DNA of 64,000 nucleotides from Gammaproteobacteria bacterium (lineage in GTDB: Bacteria; Pseudomonadota; Gammaproteobacteria; Steroidobacterales; GCA-2729495), in NCBI GenBank assembly GCA_014337915.1, contig QUBU01000002.1, positions 186,001 to 250,000 of the forward strand, given 5' to 3'. The translations under genes and the position numbers were made by a program. A model generated the notes under the pieces. The model had not been told where the DNA came from. It worked only from the letters and a program-made list of their open reading frames with translations, and searched no databases. This document shows, in pieces, positions 43,401 to 52,368 of this stretch (position 1 is the first letter of the stretch; every line of letters starts with the position of its first letter).

Positions 43401-46075
43401 CGCTGGAACAGGTCGCCAGGATCGACAGCCCGCCAACACTGGCCGCCAATGCCGGGGCGCTGCCCCCAGTCCTGCCGCTGGACAAGGCGCTCAACAAGTC
43501 GGCTGGTTCCCTGGTGCCCAAGAAGACGCCGCCTGAATTCGTCGAGTCCGGGGAAAAGCCATACCAGGTGGTCGGCCATGACAGCGCCTTGCCCTGTACC
43601 TTCGAGTTTCCGGTGAGCGGCGGCTCCTTCCGGGTGGGGGGGCTGCAGAGCGGCGGCAAGGCCAATGTGAGTCATCAGGGCAACGTGTTCTCCGGCAGCG
43701 GGGTGCTGCAGCTTCCGGTACCGGGGCAGCCGGGCAAGCACCTGCCGCTGCCACTCGCGTTCAAGAACTGGACGATCGCAGCCGATGGCTTCACCGTCAC
43801 GCAGGGCAAGCTCGATGCCGGCAAGCTTCCGGGAGGGGAACTGACTGCGGCAGGGCTGGCGTACAGCGTCGAGAAGCTCACCGGCACCGCGCAGGTCAGC
43901 CTCGAGGCCAGCCTGAAGAGCCGGCTCGCACAGGGCAGCATCCAGGCGTCGGGCAACGGGTCGCCGCCAGAATGGCCGGTGACCTCCGCGGTGCTTTCAC
44001 CGCAGGGCGACTGGTACGCCACGGGCCTCTCGCCTGGTGAGTTGCGGCTTTATGACTCGGGATTCACGCTGGCACCGAAGGCCGTCGCGCTGGACCTCAG
44101 CGCGGCCGAGGGCGCAGCGCCCGATGCGTCCTGCGCTGCAGGCGGCAATGGCTGGATTGGCGTGCACCTGGGCGTTGGCGCCACGCTCAGGGCTTTCGAC
44201 TTCGACCTGCCGGGTGACAGCACGGCTGCGGTCGATCACTTCGGGATAGACAGCAGTGGCTTGTGCGGCACGGCACAGATGGGCGCATTCAGTGCCAAGC
44301 AACTGCGCGGCGAGTTTCGCTGGGACGGCATCAAGGTGACGGCCGGAAACGGCCAGTTCAATGCCGTTTACCAGAACCTGCGCGTCAAGGTGCCCTGGCT
44401 CGATGCAGAGCTGCATGGTGCGCAGGATCCGCTGCTCAAGGCGGGCGAGGGTGTCGGCAAGCAGAGCCTCAGCCTCAACCTCACTGGTGGGCCGGTCACT
44501 CGGCAGCAGGGGCCGGTCACGCTGATGGCACAGGACCTGCAACTCGTGAAGATGGAGGACATGGTGCCTGCGGTGCGCAGCGATACGCGCTTCACATTCG
44601 CCGGCGAAAACAAGGTTTTTGCCAAGGATATATGGGTCAAGGGCCTGTATTTCGGCCTCGATGGCCGCGCCTACCTGCCGCCAGGGGTGACGGAGGTCAA
44701 GACTGGCCTGGCTGGCCAGAGTGGCGCCATCGGTCAGGCAGCGCTGGCGCTCGATGATGTGACGGTACGCGTCCCGGCCAGCGGCAACGAGAGGCTCGTC
44801 TTCGACTTCAATGGCAAGGTGACGATCTCCAAGGCACTCGAGCCGGCCGCCATGACGGTGCGCTACACCATCCTCGAGCCCGGCGAGAACATGTACACCG
44901 CGGCTGGTCCGGTCGCCGGCACGGTCGAGCCATTTTCGGTGACCTTCCCGAAAGCGGAGGGCAGCGTCAAAGGCAAGATCAAGGCAAGCTATGTGGGGAC
45001 GCCCGGGCCGACGGCTGCTACAGCACCGCCGCTGTTCGGCTGGATTCCGGCAGCCCTGGCGGATTCCAGCCAGATCCGTTTCAAGGGCACCGTGGACATG
45101 AGCATGTTCGCACTGCCGGTCACCGCGGACTTTGCCCTGGGGTATGCCGGTGGTGACGACTTCTGGGCCATCAAGGCCATCTACGACGGCTTCGGGCCCA
45201 ACGGTGCACCACTCGTGCCCCCGTTCCTCAACATGTTCGCCATTGGTGGCGGGCTGGGTTACAACGTGTCGCTGGAGTCGCTCAAGGGCCAGGGCCTGGA
45301 GTCGCTGGGTTATGCCTCGAGTGGCGGGGTGCCGGTGTTCAATGCCGCCTCCCTGGTCGGCACGCCTGATGGGTTGACCCTCGGCCTGCGCGGTGACCTG
45401 TCCATCAAGGTGGCCGGCAGCGAGCCGGGCACACGCATCGATTTCGGCGCTTACCTGCTCAGCCCGAGCCAGAACTGGAAATCGGGATCGCCGCTGCTGG
45501 AGGGGTTTGTCAAGTACCAGGGTGGCGCATTCGATGGCGAGTTGTGGGGCGCAGTTGATTTCCTGGGAGGTGCCGCTGGCATCAAAGCGCCCAAGGGTGC
45601 CACCCAGCTGCACTTTGGCAATGGCGACTGGTATGCCTACTTTGGCAGGGATACCGGGCCGCGCATCGAAGGCCATGCGTTGTTCATCAAGCGGAATGCC
45701 TATCTCATGCTCAGCCCGGCCAAGATGGCCATGGGAGGAGGTGCCGACATCAATGAATCACTGGGTGATTGCGGAGACGTCTGTGCGTACGTGGCGGGTA
45801 GTGCCGATGTTGGTCTCGCTCTCAGCACCAGCCCGGTGAAGCTGGCCGGGACCAGTACGGTCTCCGTGGATGCGGGAGGCTGTTACGAAGATAGCTGCGC
45901 CGGTGTGGGTGGCGATGTCGCTGCGTATGGCGAATTGCCCGGCCCGGTGGTGCGCTACGGATTTTCGATCGATCTGCCCTGTCCGGTTCCCGATGTCGGC
46001 GTCACGCTCAAGGTGTTGCCATCGCCCGGGATCTCGCCGGACCTGGACTGGTGCGATCTCAATCCCCTGTGGTGA
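40481..46075 (+). CDS. Giant secreted beta-rich protein (1864 residues), unknown function
   Basis: The start ATG 40481 gives a signal peptide MRLRTGVLRIAALVIASAPV ending VAGA. Two IPT/TIG-like domains follow: ~45-125 (VAPSRLEAGNSYTLAISGSG) and ~195-275 (VPSSGEPGSTYTLELQGSAL), separated by a Pro-rich linker. A domain near 310-430 is fibronectin-like. Around 610-680 lies a PKD-like segment, LFIDWGDGTQEPFKTF and HQYQEPGNYVVRVYQL. The remaining ~1000 residues are beta-rich with scattered Cys pairs and recurrent Gly-Asn patterns, for example FGNGDWYAYFGRD and RNAYLMLSPAKMAMGGG near the C-terminus. There is no membrane anchor. The stop is 5 bases before the FN3 gene, so they form an operon. Confidence 0.8.
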   Translation: MRLRTGVLRIAALVIASAPVVAGAQRALPGPVPAARDQARSVEAPAVRPAVFRVAPSRLEAGNSYTLAISGSGFVSGMAANFVPAGLRVLGPVLVQSAGMAQLRVQVAPEAAAGFRTLALTVPAPAAGAAIAAMPGKPATIELLRAVEVVAQVTTSPTMGPPPLAGPGALPPMPGIRPPPGDTGIVPPGPSLRQPATIAARVIRMVPSSGEPGSTYTLELQGSALSPALRVSFGADIEIIGPLQVLGTGKARVDIRVRPTAFPGPRRLQLASGPSAAFVDQGLQFSINARRKAAQASRTMPVPQIPVLDVVAIAKQRIDLTAPEWKTQTASTVPPKDPVTGKPLGAPQPVWSIDVPQLREDQLFSWKELNPGTAEWFEVRFYRKDQQVATRRIDPQTIKIGKASGSLLPTWLRADAQLIMQLVPPGTATGTSRQAKVNLAPGETLVAKPPGGKPGQSAPTAEQQAAAMADLYWEVAGFRSFQANGVAKSAGTGPDADMVVEPILLAAAGPPPPVSGKPGKAPAADSLADTIATTVEVEISDRWPLATPFRPTGLACGQDITGKFSLVNLSKQGLGSNRTWDVMRLTGEFSLAGSPYLSKPQTSKPSFMGKVIVTSWAFDNLFIDWGDGTQEPFKTFSGGDAGDYHSDVTLSLGDKGWTHQYQEPGNYVVRVYQLANGAVQKGGTEVLTASVGEQAGVYHQALAMDGNQALASEQLAVGKAAADSAYMLYCQHVSVSPRTDPDATGPLKLVSIDIQGFPWAESKASRAGKPLPKQASSAGQGGAVAAAKSSPSVQATATEMNMAAAAPKLFGTGAGGAPTFTACDVSLTAGAALTYVGQGSARLRWRLDGAVFHEEVYDDIGPSPPRPDKMLAQDPAKWAAAPKGVRANLLSGPVPLDKPASHKVAVEAEVIYSTRTPALYAAISQALGAGGQLPDAAAAKAILLGSQGGPKIGVLTPYTQTGGGLPAVSYVREALEQVARIDSPPTLAANAGALPPVLPLDKALNKSAGSLVPKKTPPEFVESGEKPYQVVGHDSALPCTFEFPVSGGSFRVGGLQSGGKANVSHQGNVFSGSGVLQLPVPGQPGKHLPLPLAFKNWTIAADGFTVTQGKLDAGKLPGGELTAAGLAYSVEKLTGTAQVSLEASLKSRLAQGSIQASGNGSPPEWPVTSAVLSPQGDWYATGLSPGELRLYDSGFTLAPKAVALDLSAAEGAAPDASCAAGGNGWIGVHLGVGATLRAFDFDLPGDSTAAVDHFGIDSSGLCGTAQMGAFSAKQLRGEFRWDGIKVTAGNGQFNAVYQNLRVKVPWLDAELHGAQDPLLKAGEGVGKQSLSLNLTGGPVTRQQGPVTLMAQDLQLVKMEDMVPAVRSDTRFTFAGENKVFAKDIWVKGLYFGLDGRAYLPPGVTEVKTGLAGQSGAIGQAALALDDVTVRVPASGNERLVFDFNGKVTISKALEPAAMTVRYTILEPGENMYTAAGPVAGTVEPFSVTFPKAEGSVKGKIKASYVGTPGPTAATAPPLFGWIPAALADSSQIRFKGTVDMSMFALPVTADFALGYAGGDDFWAIKAIYDGFGPNGAPLVPPFLNMFAIGGGLGYNVSLESLKGQGLESLGYASSGGVPVFNAASLVGTPDGLTLGLRGDLSIKVAGSEPGTRIDFGAYLLSPSQNWKSGSPLLEGFVKYQGGAFDGELWGAVDFLGGAAGIKAPKGATQLHFGNGDWYAYFGRDTGPRIEGHALFIKRNAYLMLSPAKMAMGGGADINESLGDCGDVCAYVAGSADVGLALSTSPVKLAGTSTVSVDAGGCYEDSCAGVGGDVAAYGELPGPVVRYGFSIDLPCPVPDVGVTLKVLPSPGISPDLDWCDLNPLW

Positions 46076-46080
46076 TATCA

Positions 46081-48000
46081 ATGGCCCTGCGTTGTACGTC
46101 GCTGTGGATGTTGTTGCTGCTGACCTGCCTCTGCAGCGGGTTGCCGGTCGCCCGGGGCGAGGGCCAGCACGCCGGGGCGCTCATGACGGCCAGCGATGGC
46201 GCGGGCGGTATCCGTCTCATCTGGGTTGCGCCCGACGGCCTGGCTCCGCTGGCCTGGCGCCTCGAAGAGGAATCCGCCGGGCGTACCCGGGTGATCGAGG
46301 ACCGGATCCCGGTGCCGGCCGATACAGCAGGCAACCGCGATGCTGCGCAGGGCGAACTGCTACGCGCCGGACGCGTGCTGGCCACGGCCAGGCTGCTGGG
46401 TGACTGGACGCTCGCGCAGGCACAGGGAGTGGCTCGAGAGCTGCATGACGTCCCTGGTGGCGAGCGACGCTATCGTGTGGTGCCCCTCGGGGCGGATGGT
46501 GCCGCCCTCGGCGCCGCCATGCGTGGCCGGGTGGTCGACAGTCGCAAGGCCGATCCATTGCCGCCGCCGGTGCAGGGCCTGAAGATCCAGGCAGTGCGGG
46601 GCGGTGCCGAACTGTACTGGCAGCCAGGCCAGGCGCCGCGCGTGCCGCCGGGAGTCGCCTGGCTCGTCGAGCGCGATGGCACGGCCGTCCCCGGCAGTCC
46701 CGTCCTGCTGGGCGAGCGCTGGCCAGCCGCGCGCCGGGCCTATCTGGATACCGGGGTGGTGCTCGAAACCGAGGTCCACTATCGGGTAGCGGCTGTCGAC
46801 GTATTCGGGCGTGCCGGCCCGTGGAGCGAGGCATCCGCATTCATAGCTGATATCGCGGCGCGTGATCCACCACGGAACCTGGCGGCCGTGGTGGCCGGGA
46901 ACGATATCCGCTTGCGCTGGGCAGCGAGCGCAAATACCTTCACCAGCGGCTATGTGCTGGAGCGCTCCGTGCTGCGGGGCGGCCCATACGAAGCACTCAC
47001 CCCACGCGGCCTTGAGCGGACCACGACCGAGTTTGTCGATGAATCTGCAACGGCGGGCACCTGGTACTTCTACCGCCTGCGTGCCATGGATCCGCGTGGT
47101 GTGCTGGGTGAGCCTTCGTTGCCAGCCGCCGCCCGGGTCCTGCCCCCGGACCTGCCGCGGCCCCCGGCATTGCGCGCGGAGGTGGGCACCAGCCAGGTGA
47201 CCCTGCGCTGGGAGCCTTTGCCCGGGGTGGCTGGTTACTACCTGCAACGCCGGCCTGCGGGTGCCGCGCAGTGGCAGCTGCTCAATGATCCGATCACGGC
47301 AGAACCGCGCTACGACGATACCGGCCTGCCCGCCGGCGGTCGTTTCGAATACCGCCTGGTCGTCGTGGGCTACGACAGCCGCGAGAGTGAACCGGGCGCG
47401 GCCCTGAGCGTCGTTTTGCCGGACACGCAGCCGCCGGCTGCACCCCGAATTGTGGCCATCGAAGGCAGCGGCGGGCGGGCACGGCTGCGCTTCATGCCGG
47501 CTGAACCGCTGGCCGAGTCCGCCAGGTTCCTGGTGCTCCGCGGTGGTGCGGCCGACGACCCTGGCGTTGTCATTGGTGATCCACTGCCCGGTACGGCACG
47601 TGAGTGGACGGACGACTGGGTGCTTGCCGGGGAGTCGTACTGGTATCGGCTGGTGGCGCTCGATGCGGCTGGCAATCGCAGCGCGCTCAGCCCGGCCGTA
47701 TCTGTGCGGATCGGCGCCGGCGCCGTTCCGGCACCGGCACCGCCGCAGGCACGCATGGTGAATGAACCCATTGCCGGCATCGAGCTGCGCTTTGCGCCAC
47801 CGCCGGCCGGCCTGGCCGTCCTGTTGCAGCGCCGGGAGGGCGACGCCGGCCAGTGGCATACCGTTGCCGGCCCCTCGTCGGCACAGTGGCTCGTGGACAG
47901 CGAGGCCCCCTCCGGCCAGCTGGCCTACCGGCTGGTGTATCGGGCACGGGATGGCTCCGAGGGGTCGCCCTCGGCGGTCGTGAACGTCAGCCGACCCTGA
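46081..48000 (+). CDS. Secreted fibronectin type III repeat protein
   Basis: 639 residues: a signal peptide MALRCTSLWMLLLLTCLCSG, a first ~100 residues of unclear fold, then four to five fibronectin type III domains. Their signatures recur: GGAELYWQPG, DIRLRWAASAN with SGYVLERSVL, TWYFYRLRAMDPRG, VTLRWEPLPGVAGYYLQRR, FEYRLVVVGYDSRESEPGA and YWYRLVALDAAGNRSALSP. It lacks catalytic motifs and an anchor, so it is probably a binding or scaffold protein for the partner giant protein. ATG 46081 is 5 bases after the preceding stop. Confidence 0.85.
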   Translation: MALRCTSLWMLLLLTCLCSGLPVARGEGQHAGALMTASDGAGGIRLIWVAPDGLAPLAWRLEEESAGRTRVIEDRIPVPADTAGNRDAAQGELLRAGRVLATARLLGDWTLAQAQGVARELHDVPGGERRYRVVPLGADGAALGAAMRGRVVDSRKADPLPPPVQGLKIQAVRGGAELYWQPGQAPRVPPGVAWLVERDGTAVPGSPVLLGERWPAARRAYLDTGVVLETEVHYRVAAVDVFGRAGPWSEASAFIADIAARDPPRNLAAVVAGNDIRLRWAASANTFTSGYVLERSVLRGGPYEALTPRGLERTTTEFVDESATAGTWYFYRLRAMDPRGVLGEPSLPAAARVLPPDLPRPPALRAEVGTSQVTLRWEPLPGVAGYYLQRRPAGAAQWQLLNDPITAEPRYDDTGLPAGGRFEYRLVVVGYDSRESEPGAALSVVLPDTQPPAAPRIVAIEGSGGRARLRFMPAEPLAESARFLVLRGGAADDPGVVIGDPLPGTAREWTDDWVLAGESYWYRLVALDAAGNRSALSPAVSVRIGAGAVPAPAPPQARMVNEPIAGIELRFAPPPAGLAVLLQRREGDAGQWHTVAGPSSAQWLVDSEAPSGQLAYRLVYRARDGSEGSPSAVVNVSRP

Positions 48001-48256
48001 CCGGGTGCTGGCCCGGCGCGCAGGCCAGCGATGATTTCACCGCGGTCCCGCGCGAGGCACTGCTGGCCGTAGTGCCCACGGACGGATCGAGCACCGCGAT
48101 GTAGCCGTCCACCAGAATCTGCAGGGTGCTGTTCAGGTTCGGGTCACGGGCGGGTCCCAGGATCCAGCCGTGGAAGCTGAAATCGATGTCGGCGGAAGTG
48201 CCGGCGCCATTCTCGAACGTGACCTGTTCGCCAAACCGGCCTTGCGACGCGCCGCC
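47987..48256 (-). pseudogene. Orphan C-terminal fragment of a secreted-type protein
   Basis: On the minus strand a stretch of about 85 residues reads like a real protein: GRFGEQVTFENGAGTSADID, FSFHGWILGPARDPN, STLQILVDGYIAVLDPS, ending in a stop at 47987. Upstream the frame runs into the yceH gene out of phase and has no credible start. It overlaps the FN3 gene end by 14 bases. I read it as the remains of a gene whose 5' part was lost, possibly replaced by yceH. A spurious frame cannot be excluded. Confidence 0.3.
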
Positions 48257-48257
48257 G

Positions 48258-48950
48258 TCAGTCGGGAGGTTGCCTGCCGCGTAGCGATGCGACTTCCAGC
48301 CGCAGCGCCGCCACCTCGGCTTCGAGGTCCGCGACGCGCTGGGCCAATGTCGGCCGCTCCGCCGCGGCCGCCGGGATGCCGGGAGCGCCCGCGTCCGCTG
48401 CCGCCGATTCCGGGGAGCTGTCTGAGCCTGCTGCCGCCGCTTCACCACCCAGCAGGTGCATCCAGCGGGGGTCACGGGCACCCGGACGGCGGGGCAGCCT
48501 GACGACGAATGGCCCGGATTCGTGGATCGCGAGCGCCTCGAGTGCGGCGTCCACCAGCCCGACTTCCGGGACTGGCGTCATGCGCTGGCAGCGTGTGCGC
48601 AGTTCGCCGGCGCTCTGCGGGCCGCGCAGCAGCAGCTCGCAGACGATGGCGCGCTCCAGGTCCGTGAACTGCAGCGGCCCGAAGCTCGTATTGCAGAAGA
48701 CCTGCTTGTACTTCGGTACGCGACCGCCATAGGCAGAACGATCGCTGACCAGATGACGCTTCATCAGGCCGTCGACCGCGGCCTGCAGTTCGGCTTCGCC
48801 GAGGTTCATTGCGGGATCACGGTTGCTCTTCTGGTTGCAGGCGGCGAGGAGCGAATTCAGCGACAGCGGGTACTGTTCCGGCGTCGTCACCTCCTTCTCC
48901 ATGAGGCTGCCGATGACGCGGGCCTCGATGGCAGTGAGCACGATCGTCAT
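48258..48950 (-). CDS. yceH: YceH/DUF480 family protein
   Basis: 230 residues. The tandem winged-helix DUF480 pattern is clear: ARVIGSLMEKEVTTPEQYPL, SLNSLLAACNQKSNRDPAMN, VFCNTSFGPLQF and LLLRGPQSAGELRTRCQRM. An Ala-rich linker and a short C-terminal coiled coil (ADLEAEVAALRLEVASLR) follow, slightly longer than the usual ~215. The function is not established. ATG 48950 overlaps the upstream membrane-protein stop (ATGA), so the two genes are coupled. Confidence 0.9.
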   Translation of the reverse strand: MTIVLTAIEARVIGSLMEKEVTTPEQYPLSLNSLLAACNQKSNRDPAMNLGEAELQAAVDGLMKRHLVSDRSAYGGRVPKYKQVFCNTSFGPLQFTDLERAIVCELLLRGPQSAGELRTRCQRMTPVPEVGLVDAALEALAIHESGPFVVRLPRRPGARDPRWMHLLGGEAAAAGSDSSPESAAADAGAPGIPAAAAERPTLAQRVADLEAEVAALRLEVASLRGRQPPD

Positions 48951-49738
48951 GCTGCGGATACTCCCAGGAGTCGTCGGGCGACGAGCAGCGCGGCAATGAT
49001 CACGGTACTCAGGCCGCCCACCATCAGGACCTCGAATGGCCAGAGATTGTGCGAAGTGGGATCGCGCACCGCGTCGACGAGCAGGCGCAGTACAAAGAAG
49101 ACCATGATCGCGCCCGGTACCGCCGCGGCGAGCCGCCAGCCACCCTGCCAGCGCCAGATGCACCAGGCCGGGCCAAACAGGCCGAGGATCCCGCAGGCGA
49201 ACATCACGAGCATGAAGCCGTTGAAAAGGAGGATGCTGGTGGCGTCTGGCGGGGTGTTCATCGCCTCTTCATAGGCAGCTCGCTGTGCATCCAGTTCCTG
49301 CTGCCTGAGTTCGCCAAGCCAGGCCGGCGCGGTGGTATCCGGCACTGGATTACGGGTGCCGATGACTGCTACCGGATAGTTCGCCACCAGGGCTGTGCCG
49401 TCGGGCGAGCCGTCGCCTGCGGTGATCTGCACCTCATCCACCTGGGCATCCTGTTCGGACAGGAAGAACCAGCCCAGGACTTCGCCGGAGCCTGCGGGAT
49501 GGAGGCGCGAGGGGTTGGTGCCTGCGGCGACCGGACTGCCCTGGAACAAGGGCCGCGCCCAGATCCGCAGGGGCTGGTCGGACTGGTAGCGCAGGTGGAG
49601 GTAGAAACTCTGGTTGGGGCCCAGCCTGACTGTGTCACCGGCAGGAAATGTATCGAGCACTTCAACGGTAGTCTCTGCCCGGGCTGAAACCGTACAGAGC
49701 AGCAGGAGCGCGGTGCATGTCAGCAGGGCATGGCGCAT
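48947..49738 (-). CDS. Membrane protein with periplasmic N-terminal domain
   Basis: 263 residues: a signal peptide MRHALLTCTALLLLCTVSAR, a ~130-residue periplasmic beta domain (LGPNQSFYLHLRYQSDQPLR, WFFLSEQDAQVDEVQI), then three hydrophobic helices near the C-terminus (ILLFNGFMLVMFACGILGLF and two more). ATG 49738 is chosen for the signal peptide. It is coupled to yceH (ATGA). No family recognised. Confidence 0.65.
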   Translation of the reverse strand: MRHALLTCTALLLLCTVSARAETTVEVLDTFPAGDTVRLGPNQSFYLHLRYQSDQPLRIWARPLFQGSPVAAGTNPSRLHPAGSGEVLGWFFLSEQDAQVDEVQITAGDGSPDGTALVANYPVAVIGTRNPVPDTTAPAWLGELRQQELDAQRAAYEEAMNTPPDATSILLFNGFMLVMFACGILGLFGPAWCIWRWQGGWRLAAAVPGAIMVFFVLRLLVDAVRDPTSHNLWPFEVLMVGGLSTVIIAALLVARRLLGVSAA

Positions 49739-49930
49739 GGATGGGTTGCCGGTGACCTCGTGGATCCCGAGGATCCAGATGGTAGCCCTTCGGGCCGTAC
49801 TGGCTGCGTCACCGTGCACGGAATGGATCGCCGCCGTAGTGACAGTGTTCACGGTCATCGCAGGGCCACGTGGCTTCCGGCCAGTCTTCCCTTTGGCTGT
49901 CGCCGTGGTCATCATCGGCTCTGATCCCCG

Positions 49931-51451
49931 GTGCCCGGATTATTCAGGAAGCCCAGTAGCAGTGGCAATCAGACGCTCGAGCAGCAAATCCCGGACCGGA
50001 GGCTCTCGTTGAGCGAGACCCTGCTGCGCGAGCTGATTGCGGGGCTGGCCCACTTCCTGCTCGCCATCCTGGCGACCGTGCATATCCTGCTCACCAAGAC
50101 CGAAGTGCGGGCGGCGATTGGCTGGACGGGCCTGGTCTGGCTGGCGCCGCTCTTCGGCCCGGTGTCCTACCTGCTGTTCGGGATCAACCGCATCCGGCGC
50201 GCAGTCGGGCGGATGCGCCAGGTGCGCGGGACGCACCACACGGAACACCAGGTCGCGAGCCGCAAGGGGCAGGGTGGTGCTGGCGACAGTCCGGTTCCGG
50301 CCGCCTGGCAACCGCTGGTCACGTTGACGGACCGGATTTCCGCGGAGCCGCTCGAGGGCGGGAACCACATTGAGCCGCTGCTGGATGGCGACCAGGCTTT
50401 TCCGGCCATGCTCGAGGCCATTGCGGGCGCCCGCCACAGCATCTCGCTGGCGACCTACATCTTCGATCGTGGCGTCGTCGCCGATGATTTCGTGGCGGCG
50501 CTGGCGGCGGCGGTGACCCGGGGTGTCGAGGTGCGGGTGCTCATCGATGGCCTGGGTGCGCGCTATTCCCGGCCACCGATCCGTGGGGAACTGCAGCGGC
50601 GTGGCGTACCCGTGGCGAGTTTCCTTCCGGTACGGTTTCCGCTGCCCAACCCCTACGCGAACCTGCGCAACCACCGCAAGATCCTCGTGGTCGATGGCAT
50701 GATCGCCTTTACCGGCGGGCTCAATATCCGCGATGCCTGCCTGCTGGCAAGTCGTCCCGCGTTCCCGACCCGGGACATCCATTTCCGGCTGCGCGGCCCC
50801 GTCGTGCAGCACCTGCAGGATGCCTTCGTCTTCGACTGGCGTTTCACGACCGGGGAGCGCCTGGCGGGCGAGGCCTGGTTCCCGCCGGTGGCCACCGCCG
50901 GCGACATGCTGGCCCGTGGCATCGCCGACGGCCCCGACGAGACTCGCGATGCGTTGCTGCTCACGCTGCTGGCGGCGCTGGCCGCAGCGCGCCGCCAGGT
51001 CCGCATCGTCACGCCATACTTCCTGCCGGATCCGCCCCTCATCGATGCCCTGCGGGTGGCGGCCCTGCGCGGGGTCGATGTCGAAATCCTGATTCCCGAA
51101 AGAGGCAACCTGCGGCTGGTGCAGTGGGCCCAGATGGCACAGCTGCAGCCGGTGCTGCGCGGCGGCTGCAGGGTACTGCTCACCCGTGCACCATTCGATC
51201 ATTCCAAGCTCATGCTGGTCGATGGTCTCTGGGTGCTGCTCGGTTCGGCCAACTGGGACCCGCGCTCACTACGGCTCAACTTCGAGTACGTCGTCGAGTG
51301 CTATTCAGCTGCCCTTGCGAGCCAGGTCGACGCCATCATTGCCGCCAGGCGCGAGGGTGCGCGTGAACTCACACGGGCGGACCTGGATGCCAGGCCGCTC
51401 TGGCGCAAGCTGCGCGATGGCGCGGCCTGGCTGCTGCAGCCATACCTCTGA
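49931..51451 (+). CDS. cls: Cardiolipin synthase-type phospholipase D
   Basis: 506 residues with two N-terminal helices and two PLD HKD motifs: HRKILVVDG at residue ~248 and DHSKLMLVDG at ~424, each with Lys and Asp in the right place. This matches cardiolipin synthases, which condense phosphatidylglycerol into cardiolipin at the inner membrane. GTG 49931 is the start; a later start would remove part of the membrane region. No close partner gene. Confidence 0.88.
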   Translation: MPGLFRKPSSSGNQTLEQQIPDRRLSLSETLLRELIAGLAHFLLAILATVHILLTKTEVRAAIGWTGLVWLAPLFGPVSYLLFGINRIRRAVGRMRQVRGTHHTEHQVASRKGQGGAGDSPVPAAWQPLVTLTDRISAEPLEGGNHIEPLLDGDQAFPAMLEAIAGARHSISLATYIFDRGVVADDFVAALAAAVTRGVEVRVLIDGLGARYSRPPIRGELQRRGVPVASFLPVRFPLPNPYANLRNHRKILVVDGMIAFTGGLNIRDACLLASRPAFPTRDIHFRLRGPVVQHLQDAFVFDWRFTTGERLAGEAWFPPVATAGDMLARGIADGPDETRDALLLTLLAALAAARRQVRIVTPYFLPDPPLIDALRVAALRGVDVEILIPERGNLRLVQWAQMAQLQPVLRGGCRVLLTRAPFDHSKLMLVDGLWVLLGSANWDPRSLRLNFEYVVECYSAALASQVDAIIAARREGARELTRADLDARPLWRKLRDGAAWLLQPYL

Positions 51452-51485
51452 GGGGCGCGGCCCGGCAAGGCCCTGGCCTGATGGT

Positions 51486-51962
51486 TCAGCCCAGCGGCTG
51501 CCATCCCGGGTGGTCGAAATACCGGCCGTAGTCATTGACCGCCTCGATGGCCTGCACGGCGCCCGCCGCTGGGGCGGTTCCCGAGCGCCCCTGCATCGCT
51601 GCAGCGCCTGCGAGCAGCCTGGCGATGACCAGGTGCAGGTTGGCGTCCGCCGCAGGCTCCAGCCTGCAGTTGGCGACGATGCCGGCGACCTGCGTTTCCA
51701 GTTCCGAGGCGAGCGCCTGGAAATCGGCGGCTGCCAGGCTGCCCTGGTGGATGGCATCGTGCCTGGCCGCAAGGGCAGCGCGGATCGCCGCCATGCCCTG
51801 GCGCAGGGGCGCATCGGTAGGCCACTTGTGGCCGTGATCCAGGAGCAGTTCGCCGTGCTCGCCGGCTGCATGCTGGTGCGCGTCGGCCGCGACGCCAGCT
51901 TTGCTAGTGGCGAGGGCCAACACCAATGCACCAGCCAGCAGGCCAGCGTTGCGGATGTTCAT
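51486..51962 (-). CDS. His-rich secreted protein, dnrO-like
   Basis: 158 residues: a signal peptide (~1-26, ending GVAA) followed by DAHQHAAGEHGELLLDHGHK and WPTDAPLRQGM, then helices. The His-rich start and the KW.TD..LR.GM pattern resemble small secreted proteins annotated near denitrification genes (dnrO-type). This recognition is from memory. A metal-binding or sensing role would fit the neighbouring NOR genes, from which it is divergent. Confidence 0.55.
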   Translation of the reverse strand: MNIRNAGLLAGALVLALATSKAGVAADAHQHAAGEHGELLLDHGHKWPTDAPLRQGMAAIRAALAARHDAIHQGSLAAADFQALASELETQVAGIVANCRLEPAADANLHLVIARLLAGAAAMQGRSGTAPAAGAVQAIEAVNDYGRYFDHPGWQPLG

Positions 51963-52077
51963 GCGGGTTCCTCGGGCTTGTGGGGCAGTTGTCGCGTCCT
52001 TAGGATGATAGGGAAATCCCGGTGGTCCGGCAAAAAGCGACGCGATCCGCTGCGCTGTCCGTGCCAGGGTGCAGACC

Positions 52078-52368
52078 ATGACCACCTACATGAATGCCTG
52101 GCAGTGCATCGGCTGCGGCAAGATCGAAGGGCCACGCCCCTGCATCGGTATCTGCCAGGACCGGCAGGTGCAGTTCGTCTATGCCGCCGAGTTCGATGAG
52201 CTGCAGGCGCAGGCGCAGCGCCTGCAGCAGCGTGCCGAGGAACTGGAGGCCGTGCTGCGGCAACTGGCCGGCACGACGCCGCGTAGCGGCGAGTGGGAGC
52301 GCTCCTACAGGGCACTGCAGGAGCGGGCGCGCAAGGCGCTGGCAACACCGGCCGGCGAGCAGGCCTGA
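52078..52368 (+). CDS. Small Cys-rich protein with coiled coil
   Basis: 96 residues. CIGCGKIEGPRPCIGIC near the N-terminus carries four cysteines in CxxC...C...C spacing, typical of a zinc or iron-sulfur knuckle. Then comes a helical coiled coil, ELQAQAQRLQQRAEELEAVL. ATG 52078 is chosen over GTG 52069. It stands 112 bases upstream of the NOR genes on the same strand. It could be an assembly factor for the reductase, but this is inference. Confidence 0.55.
   Translation: MTTYMNAWQCIGCGKIEGPRPCIGICQDRQVQFVYAAEFDELQAQAQRLQQRAEELEAVLRQLAGTTPRSGEWERSYRALQERARKALATPAGEQA

Noticed and set aside
43997-45676. A 559-residue open frame antisense to the giant secreted protein
   Set aside because: It is a shadow frame in GC-rich DNA: low-complexity composition, no domain, and the sense protein is well formed.
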